35,076 nt of DNA from a virus. The notes beneath the pieces are model-generated. The model saw nothing but the letters and a program-made list of their open reading frames with translations, searched no databases and was not told the origin of the DNA. Shown in pieces: positions 30,622 through 35,076 of the stretch (its first letter is position 1; each line of letters opens with the position of its first letter). The stretch is from positions 1-35,076 of IMG/VR virus record IMGVR_UViG_3300050821_004856. One strand, written 5' to 3'. The position numbers and the translations under genes are program-made.

Positions 30622-30731
30622 CCACCCATCAACTTCAAAAGCACAAGACCAACCACAAAAATCAACAAAAGCGGCACCCAGACAACGGGACCTAGCCAAA
30701 AGATGACGCCGAGGACGATTATGGCTTCCAT
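30618..30731 (-). CDS. Tiny transmembrane protein
   Basis: A 37-residue frame reads MEAIIVLGVIFWLGPVVWVP then a leucine/valine-rich run to a Lys-containing end, i.e. one or two membrane helices. Its ATG overlaps the stop of the gene upstream (TAATG), and its stop shares bases with the HNH stop (CTAG). The coupling supports it as a real gene. The role is unknown. Confidence 0.6.
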   Translation of the reverse strand: MEAIIVLGVIFWLGPVVWVPLLLIFVVGLVLLKLMGG

Positions 30732-30937
30732 TATGGGAGCTTCTCCCCAGAATACCAAACCCTGAAAACCAAAACTTGCTTAATCTCTCCGGGATGATTT
30801 GCAGGCAAGCCATCTCCCTGGAAACGCTTTTGCTGAAACTCAGATTCTCTAGTTTCGATGCAAATGATTTTGGCGTTAGTTTGCATGAATCTGTTCTGAA
30901 GGCTTTCTAAGCCCCGGTGGTCTTCAAAGTGAATCAT
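30731..30937 (-). CDS. Small hypothetical protein
   Basis: The product has 68 residues from the ATG at 30937, which has a strong GGAGGAG site 7 bases upstream; the longer frame from 30967 is rejected. It reads MIHFEDHRGLESLQNRFMQT and ends VLVFRVWYSGEKLP. The motif set is not known to me. It is mixed strand and helix, without membrane segments. Confidence 0.65.
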   Translation of the reverse strand: MIHFEDHRGLESLQNRFMQTNAKIICIETRESEFQQKRFQGDGLPANHPGEIKQVLVFRVWYSGEKLP

Positions 30938-31175
30938 TTGTTTTCTCCTCCAAGTTGTTCGCCACAAGAAATGCTCGCGCTATCTCTTCACAGTGAGTAG
31001 CCATAAAAAACCAATTTATTGGTCCGTCGCCTTCCGGAGGTCCTAGCGCGATTTCCTTTAAGCACAAAACAGCCTTCTCCAGATTCCCATTGCGATACGC
31101 ACAAGCAGCGTTCCAGCCATCTTGCCAGGCTTCATCGGCGTCTGAGATGCGGTTAGGATTGATTTCAATCTTCAT
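30924..31175 (-). CDS. Small helical hypothetical protein
   Basis: From ATG 31175 the product has 83 residues, beginning MKIEINPNRISDADEAWQDG. Repeated Ala-rich helices (AWQDGWNAACAYRNGNLEKA, EEIARAFLVANNLEE) resemble a single tetratricopeptide-like hairpin pair, but this is weak. It overlaps both neighbours by 11-14 bases. The function is unknown. Confidence 0.6.
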   Translation of the reverse strand: MKIEINPNRISDADEAWQDGWNAACAYRNGNLEKAVLCLKEIALGPPEGDGPINWFFMATHCEEIARAFLVANNLEEKTNDSL

Positions 31176-31401
31176 TAGTCTTTTTCTTTGCCCATGGCGA
31201 CAATCTTTGAGGATCAACTTCCTTCATCGCAGCCTTGGCGATTTCAAAAATCTCATCGCCTCTATCATCTCCAAGAGTGCAGGAGTGCTCACGCTCAAGC
31301 TTGATGATTTTATCTAACGCCTCGCAAGCAATCCCGAGTTTTTTGACTGACAGCACTGCGAATTTAATTACATCCATGCCGTCGTGGTCCTTATCTTTCA
31401 T
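31165..31401 (-). CDS. Small hypothetical protein
   Basis: The product has 78 residues, starts MKDKDHDGMDVIKFAVLSVK and is mostly helical, with CTLGDDRGDEIFEIAKAAMK in the second half and a basic tail. No family is recognised. It starts in an ATGA overlap with the small basic gene upstream. Confidence 0.65.
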   Translation of the reverse strand: MKDKDHDGMDVIKFAVLSVKKLGIACEALDKIIKLEREHSCTLGDDRGDEIFEIAKAAMKEVDPQRLSPWAKKKTNED

Positions 31402-31553
31402 TTTCCCAGCCTCACTCTTCCGCCATGCTCTTTAGCCTTCTTACCCGCCTTGATCTTAGCCTTACCGCTCAAAACCTCACTACGGGCCTTTGGCTGCTTT
31501 AAATGAAAGGCTAGTTGGGCGTCTAGGAGGGCGATTAGATCTTTTTTGTTCAT
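31398..31553 (-). CDS. Small basic Lys/Gly-rich protein
   Basis: A 51-residue frame fills the gap between two clear genes with ATGA overlaps at both ends. It reads MNKKDLIALLDAQLAFHLKQ and then a Lys/Ala/Gly-rich tail (GKAKIKAGKKAKEHGGRVRL). The basic tail may bind nucleic acid. Confidence 0.6.
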   Translation of the reverse strand: MNKKDLIALLDAQLAFHLKQPKARSEVLSGKAKIKAGKKAKEHGGRVRLGK

Positions 31554-31885
31554 GGCTTGATCTTTTCGAGAGCCTTGAGCACAATTGCTTCATTCCAAAC
31601 ATCATTTTTGCATGCAACTTTAATGCGCTGCAAAGCTTCGACAGCTATCTCGAGTTTGTTATTTGCTCTATCCCTCTCTGAACGTAAAATTGGCAAATAT
31701 TCTTCCGCAGTCATTGGGGCCATTAAGTCATCGTCACGCTTTTCTTGAGTTTCCTGCTTAAGAAAATGAAACACCCACTCAACCCCTAGCATGAAGTCAT
31801 CGACAATGGGTTGGGCTTTATGGTCGCATGCCGCGCCTAGGGCTGCTTTGTAGATTTCTTTAGGGATGGTCATCGTCTTATCCAT
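31550..31885 (-). CDS. Hypothetical phage protein with C-terminal helical pair
   Basis: The product has 111 residues. The N-terminal part has TIPKEIYKAALGAACDHKAQ. The C-terminal part is a pair of charged helices (LRSERDRANNKLEIAVEALQ, RIKVACKNDVWNEAI), related in style to several small genes of this operon that end in 'ALxxIxxxA' helices. An ATG at 31873 in the same frame is an alternative start. It overlaps the upstream gene by 16 bases. Confidence 0.65.
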   Translation of the reverse strand: MDKTMTIPKEIYKAALGAACDHKAQPIVDDFMLGVEWVFHFLKQETQEKRDDDLMAPMTAEEYLPILRSERDRANNKLEIAVEALQRIKVACKNDVWNEAIVLKALEKIKP

Positions 31886-32103
31886 TCCAATGTCTCATTG
31901 GCTAAACCAATATCAAGCGGGTCAATGGATTTTTTTGCAATGCGCTCTAAGGTTTGAATGGCCCGTAAAAGTTTCGCCTGCTCTTTGCCAAGATCAATAC
32001 AGGTTTGTTGCCATGAATGGACATCTTTAGCATGCTGAGATTTAAGCTCCAAATAAACTTGTTTATCAACAAACCAGCCTTGTGGTTCTTTTTCATCGCT
32101 CAT
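31870..32103 (-). CDS. Small helical hypothetical protein
   Basis: The product has 77 residues: MSDEKEPQGWFVDKQVYLEL followed by a helix with coiled-coil character (CIDLGKEQAKLLRAIQTLER). No family is recognised. It starts in an ATGA overlap with the Cys-containing gene upstream. Confidence 0.65.
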   Translation of the reverse strand: MSDEKEPQGWFVDKQVYLELKSQHAKDVHSWQQTCIDLGKEQAKLLRAIQTLERIAKKSIDPLDIGLANETLEWIRR

Positions 32104-32315
32104 TTGAAAAGTTCCGGTACGCTGTTATTTTCATAGCATGAGAAATCAAAATGCATATCATCGGCGCGACAAGCCGCAATTCCTTCAAATCTGCCTGACT
32201 GGGCAAAAACTCTCACTGGGCGCCAATGTTTGCAATGCTTGCAGGGTGGTTCCGCAATTGGCAGAATCTCGTCTGTTTGATCTTTTCTAAAGATAATCCA
32301 CGGTTCCCATTTCAT
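32100..32315 (-). CDS. Small Cys-containing protein
   Basis: The product has 71 residues. CKHCKHW at about 25-31, a later CRADD and a final SCYEN give four to five cysteines, enough for one zinc. It starts MKWEPWIIFRKDQTDEILPI. The function is unknown. It overlaps genes on both sides by 4 bases. Confidence 0.65.
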   Translation of the reverse strand: MKWEPWIIFRKDQTDEILPIAEPPCKHCKHWRPVRVFAQSGRFEGIAACRADDMHFDFSCYENNSVPELFK

Positions 32316-32662
32316 AGCGCTTTACTCGGCTCAGCTTCATAAACTTTAGCCCAAGCATCAGAAGCCGCGTCTTTGAGATATTTTTTGAGAAAAGGATTAT
32401 AAATTGTCAGTTCAGATGCCCAGTCGAGTTTGCGCGCGGCGACCTTGAGGGCTTCTAGGGTTTCTGGAGATTTAGCGATAAGCAAAGCATTGGCGCGCAT
32501 TTCATCTTCATGGCAAGAAACATCAATATCCAAGATATGATCTGATTCCCCACCTCGGGAATGAATCTTACCGCCAATAGTTAACGTCTTTGGTTTAGAC
32601 AAGTTCCAAACAAAAGGACCGAACCAAGGTCCCGGCGTATGTCCTGTGATATTCTTATTCAT
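32312..32662 (-). CDS. Ea22-like phage accessory protein
   Basis: From ATG 32662, with GGAG 8 bases upstream, the product has 116 residues; the GTG at 32692 is less likely. HTPGPWFGPFVW at the start and a RANALLIAKSPETLEALKVA helix form the 'HTPGPW...NAxLIAxAPexLEALK' pattern common in phage accessory operons, sometimes called ead/Ea22-like. The function is not known. It is the first gene of the leftward operon, just after the divergent promoter. Confidence 0.75.
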   Translation of the reverse strand: MNKNITGHTPGPWFGPFVWNLSKPKTLTIGGKIHSRGGESDHILDIDVSCHEDEMRANALLIAKSPETLEALKVAARKLDWASELTIYNPFLKKYLKDAASDAWAKVYEAEPSKAL

Positions 32663-32690
32663 CTCATTCACTCCTGGTTGGGTTGAAAGC

Positions 32691-32736
32691 ACAATAAATC
32701 AATCAATTTTGACTATCAAGAAATATTAAATAAAAT
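32691..32736. promoter_or_regulatory. Overlapping divergent promoters with operator-like repeat
   Basis: Rightward: TTGACT (32709-32714), 16-base spacer, TAAAAT (32731-32736). Leftward: TTGATA, read from TATCAA at 32714-32719, a 17-base spacer, then TATTGT (plus-strand ACAATA at 32691-32696). The two -35 boxes share base 32714, so the polymerases would compete. TTGA-CTA-TCAA at 32709-32719 is a short inverted repeat across both -35 boxes and a candidate operator. The region is AT-rich and has no gene between 32663 and 32785. Confidence 0.55.
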
Positions 32737-32785
32737 AAACATAGCGCTTGATGTTTGAATTATTTTCTGTTTTAACTTGAATCCA

Positions 32786-32983
32786 ATGGACAAAGAAAAA
32801 TTGAAAAAGAAGATCTTTGAATGGTCTGAAAGCATTGGCCGTGCAGATGCTCAGCGAATTTTAATTAATAAAGGGTTAAGCTTTTCGCTGGCATACCAAT
32901 TGAGCACACATGCCTATCATTCAGAGCCAAAAGAAAGAGTGGTTATGATTTTAGAAGAGATTTTGATTGGACATTATAAATGA
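32786..32983 (+). CDS. Small HTH-like regulator candidate
   Basis: From ATG 32786 the product has 65 residues: KLKKKIFEWSESIGRADAQR then ILINKGLSFSLAYQLSTHAY. The 'A-x-x-x-L...S-x-x-x-A-x-x-L' run resembles a short helix-turn-helix of Cro-like or similar phage regulators, but the match is weak. Being first behind the rightward promoter fits an early regulator. It overlaps the next gene by 4 bases (ATGA). Confidence 0.55.
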   Translation: MDKEKLKKKIFEWSESIGRADAQRILINKGLSFSLAYQLSTHAYHSEPKERVVMILEEILIGHYK

Positions 32984-33171
32984 TATGGCTTTTATCTAAA
33001 CTATTTAGCGCTCAAACCCTAGCCAAGGCCTTATCGCGCAAGTCACACGTTTATAGCGTGGACGTCACCACCCATGAAGACGTGAGCCGAATGGCTGAGT
33101 ATTTGAGCAATTTTCATGACTGGAATCCTCAACCAAAGGATGGAAGTTACCATGCTCCCGGCATCCACTAA
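32980..33171 (+). CDS. Small hypothetical protein
   Basis: The product has 63 residues. The N-terminus MIWLLSKLFSAQTLAKALSR is amphipathic; the rest (VTTHEDVSRMAEYLSNFHDW) is polar. No family is recognised. It starts in an ATGA overlap and ends 20 bases inside the exonuclease gene. Confidence 0.6.
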   Translation: MIWLLSKLFSAQTLAKALSRKSHVYSVDVTTHEDVSRMAEYLSNFHDWNPQPKDGSYHAPGIH

Positions 33172-33880
33172 TTTCATACACGGCAAAGAGTTAACCTTTG
33201 ACGAAAAGAAGCATGCCTACAGATGGGGTGAAGACCTGGTCCCCGGCGTGACATCAATCCTGAGCTGCATTGGAAAGCCTGCTCTGGTTCCTTGGGCTGC
33301 TGGAATGGCGGCTGACCATTTCTTAAAAGCTGTAAAGTCCGGACGCGAAGACTTGGATGCAGTCCACAAAGAAAGCAAATCAGCGCATCGGAAAGCCGCT
33401 CAAGTCGCCGCCGACATTGGCCACAACGTTCACAATTACGCTGAACAATGGTTTAAGAAAAACCCGCTTCCTGAACTTATGAGTGACCAGGCCAAGAGAG
33501 GCGTTGAAGCGTTCCACAAATGGATTGATGCGCACAATATCGAAGTCATTGCCAGCGAAAGGCGCGTTTTCTCGAAAGACTATTATTACGCTGGAACCTG
33601 TGACTTCGTGGCCAAGATTGACGGGGTATTTGGCGTGGGAGACATTAAGACATCTTCTGGCATTTATCCAGAGATGCGCTTTCAGACGGCGGCTTATCAA
33701 CATGCTCTTGAGGAAGAAAAGAGAATCAAGTTCCCAGTTCGCTGGATTATCAGATTCGACAAAAAGACAGGCGAATTCGAGGCCAAATCATACTATGGAT
33801 TTGATCTTGATTTTGCTGGATTCACAGCCGCACTGACTTTACACAAAACACTTCAAACCATTGAACGAGAGGAAAAGTAA
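33152..33880 (+). CDS. PD-(D/E)XK exonuclease, RecB/Cas4-like
   Basis: From ATG 33152 (GGAAG five bases upstream) the product has 242 residues; frames from 33116 or 33140 are longer alternatives. It has HNVHNYAEQW (helical His motif) at about 91-100, AGTCDF with Asp151, GVGDIKTSSG with Asp164 and Lys166, and Q178-TAAY, the motif order of RecB/Cas4-like and phage exonucleases. It has no Cys cluster, so probably no iron-sulphur site. It probably makes single-stranded ends for recombination. The SSB-like gene follows directly. Confidence 0.83.
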   Translation: MLPASTNFIHGKELTFDEKKHAYRWGEDLVPGVTSILSCIGKPALVPWAAGMAADHFLKAVKSGREDLDAVHKESKSAHRKAAQVAADIGHNVHNYAEQWFKKNPLPELMSDQAKRGVEAFHKWIDAHNIEVIASERRVFSKDYYYAGTCDFVAKIDGVFGVGDIKTSSGIYPEMRFQTAAYQHALEEEKRIKFPVRWIIRFDKKTGEFEAKSYYGFDLDFAGFTAALTLHKTLQTIEREEK

Positions 33881-34393
33881 ATGCGTTTTAAAGATGAAAG
33901 CCAAATTCCACAGGGTGGCTCTGAGAACTTCATTAAACTCAAAGACAAAGAGTCAATCACGGGCGTTTTCGTCGGCGAGCCTTATGACTTTTCGGTTCTT
34001 TGGGGCAACAAGAAATCCGAAGTTGTTCCAGAAGGAACGCCAAATGCTAAGTTCAGATTCAGGATCAACTTTGTTGTGAAAGCTAACACTGGTTATGTTG
34101 CCAAAATCTTTGAACAAGGTCCCGGCATTTACAAGCGCCTGATCAAGCTTAACAGCGAATTTCAGGGCTTAGACACGGTAGTGGTCAAGATTTCAAGGCT
34201 TGGAAGCACGATGAATGATACTGAATACTTCATTGATCCGGTTATGGACCCAAAGAATCCGCGCCAGCTCATGGCTGTTCCCGAAGCGGCCAAGACCGTA
34301 AAGCATCTTGATCTTGGTCACATAGAGAAGGCGCCGGATGAAAATGGCGATCCTGGTCCCTGGAAGGATGAGAGCGATGAAATTCCGTTCTAG
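33881..34393 (+). CDS. Single-stranded DNA-binding protein-like
   Basis: The product has 170 residues. A beta-rich body (ESITGVFVGEPYDFSVLWGN, FRFRINFVVKANTGYVAKIF) fits an OB fold. The last residues, KDESDEIPF, are an acidic tail ending in a Pro-Phe, like the DDIPF tail of bacterial SSB that recruits partner proteins. It sits right after the exonuclease, the usual order for phage recombination genes. No other function is suggested. The ATG follows the exonuclease TAA directly. Confidence 0.75.
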   Translation: MRFKDESQIPQGGSENFIKLKDKESITGVFVGEPYDFSVLWGNKKSEVVPEGTPNAKFRFRINFVVKANTGYVAKIFEQGPGIYKRLIKLNSEFQGLDTVVVKISRLGSTMNDTEYFIDPVMDPKNPRQLMAVPEAAKTVKHLDLGHIEKAPDENGDPGPWKDESDEIPF

Positions 34394-34736
34394 CCTAGAT
34401 CTTATGGACCCTGGGCTCAAAAGCCATCTCGCAAACGCTGAGACCCAAATTGAGGCGCTCTATAAAGCCGAGGAAGATTACCTCACTTTGAAAGCGGCCC
34501 GAGACACCAAATGGGCCATTCTTTATGGAAAGATGGCCAAGGGCACGGTTGAAGACAAAAAGTCTTGGGTTAACTCCCATCCTGAATGGGAGCAGTTTGC
34601 AAAAGGCCTTGCGCTGGCAGAGGCTTCATTTCATCGCGAGAAGCATCGTTATGAAATTAGAATTAAATATTGCGACGCCGCACATCTTTCTCTCAAAGTT
34701 GAGAAGCTAGCCATTGAGCGCGGAGTAGGTTCATGA
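34377..34736 (+). CDS. Recombination-module small helical protein
   Basis: From ATG 34377 (GGA upstream, 17-base overlap with the SSB-like gene) the product has 119 residues. It reads LMDPGLKSHLANAETQIEAL, YLTLKAARDTKWAILYGKMA and EWEQFAKGLALAEASFHREK. These helical segments, with a 'LxLxAxRDTxxAxLxxxAxG' pattern, recur in small phage proteins beside exonuclease or annealing-protein genes. No activity is known to me. Starts at 34338, 34368 or 34401 are alternatives. Confidence 0.7.
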   Translation: MKFRSSLDLMDPGLKSHLANAETQIEALYKAEEDYLTLKAARDTKWAILYGKMAKGTVEDKKSWVNSHPEWEQFAKGLALAEASFHREKHRYEIRIKYCDAAHLSLKVEKLAIERGVGS

Positions 34737-34816
34737 AAATTGTCATGGGAGTGTGGGAACTATCGTTGCTCTTATCAATTATGATTTTCATTTGGCTAGT
34801 GGTGCAGGTGATTTAA
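34733..34816 (+). CDS. Tiny membrane protein
   Basis: A 27-residue frame starts in an ATGA overlap and ends in TAATG. It encodes MKIVMGVWELSLLLSIMIFI then WLVVQVI, one membrane helix. Overlap at both ends supports it despite its size. Confidence 0.5.
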   Translation: MKIVMGVWELSLLLSIMIFIWLVVQVI

Positions 34817-35076
34817 TGAAGAACGAAAATGATAAAATGCAGGAACGCTTAGAGGCGCTTTATCGGACATTCCCTAGGAAGATGGGAAAGAGTCAGGGAA
34901 TGAGAACTGCGCGCTCTCAATGTCGGACCGATGCGAAGCTTGATGAGCTAGAGAAGGCTATAAACAATTATATTGAGTTTATAGCGCGAATGAATACTAA
35001 GGCGCCTTATGTGCTTTACTTTTCTACATTCATGAATCAATGGCGAGATTGGCTTGATTCTGAGCAAGGGAAGGTT
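34816..35076 (+). CDS. Replication protein N-terminus, 3'-truncated
   Basis: The 87 residues present run to the window edge. LYRTFPRKMGKSQGMRTARS and YVLYFSTFMNQWRDWL form the 'Y-P-R-K-x-G-K ... F-x-x-W-x-D-W' pattern common in the N-termini of phage replication and helicase-loader proteins. It follows the recombination genes and should be completed upstream of, or joined to, the left-end replication-type genes if the genome is circular or continues. Confidence 0.6.
   Translation, partial: MKNENDKMQERLEALYRTFPRKMGKSQGMRTARSQCRTDAKLDELEKAINNYIEFIARMNTKAPYVLYFSTFMNQWRDWLDSEQGKV

Overview
The window is most of a compact tailed-phage genome (or a prophage without a visible integrase) with a P22-like podovirus virion plan. 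A P22-type portal, scaffold and coat are followed by gp4-like and gp10-like tail accessory proteins, ejection proteins and a head-binding tailspike or fibre. Several virion genes carry Sec-type signal peptides and the lysis enzyme is an M15 peptidase, which fits a Gram-negative host; the host itself cannot be named from the sequence. No tRNA, integrase, CRISPR array or IS element was seen. Both ends cut through genes, so the genome continues outside the window.

Layout. (1) 1-4008, rightward: the end of a pentapeptide-repeat protein, a replication-type protein, a small zinc protein, a DUF1064 nuclease and a winged-helix protein. A run of very small genes follows, joined by a repeated hairpin/ribosome-binding-site/stop-start cassette, and leads into a protein tyrosine phosphatase. 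(2) 4060-10404: a block of secreted-looking fibre or adhesin proteins, with a terminase small-subunit-like gene and a small basic protein embedded in it. (3) 10483-22134: histidine phosphatase, zinc ribbon, TerL, portal, scaffold, coat, head fibre-like protein, tail adaptors, a GNAT acetyltransferase and the first ejection protein. (4) 22152-27448: two large ejection-type proteins and a glycine-rich tailspike/fibre. (5) 27461-28320: lysis (holin-like membrane protein, small protein, M15 endolysin). (6) 28321-32662: a leftward operon of small mostly unknown genes, interrupted at about 29160-30621 by a rightward island with a small gene, a 475-base structured-looking non-coding stretch and an HNH endonuclease. 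(7) 32691-32736: overlapping divergent promoters. (8) 32786-35076, rightward: a small regulator-like protein, a PD-(D/E)XK exonuclease, an SSB-like protein, a recombination-associated small protein and the start of a replication protein.

The early right-hand block (exonuclease, SSB, replication protein) probably continues, beyond the window or through circularity, into the replication-type genes at the left end. The late genes run as one nearly gap-free rightward array in which translation is coupled by 1-4 base stop/start overlaps, with hairpin terminators after the coat gene and after the head-fibre gene.

The most unusual feature is the junction cassette at 1926-2735. Five copies have a 7-base stem (one with a mismatch) and a 5-base loop, holding the ribosome-binding site and ending in an overlapping stop/start. 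Their pairing is kept by wobble and compensatory changes, and they give consecutive, mostly unrelated proteins the same C-terminal residues (usually Asp-Ser-x-x-Glu-Ser-Lys).
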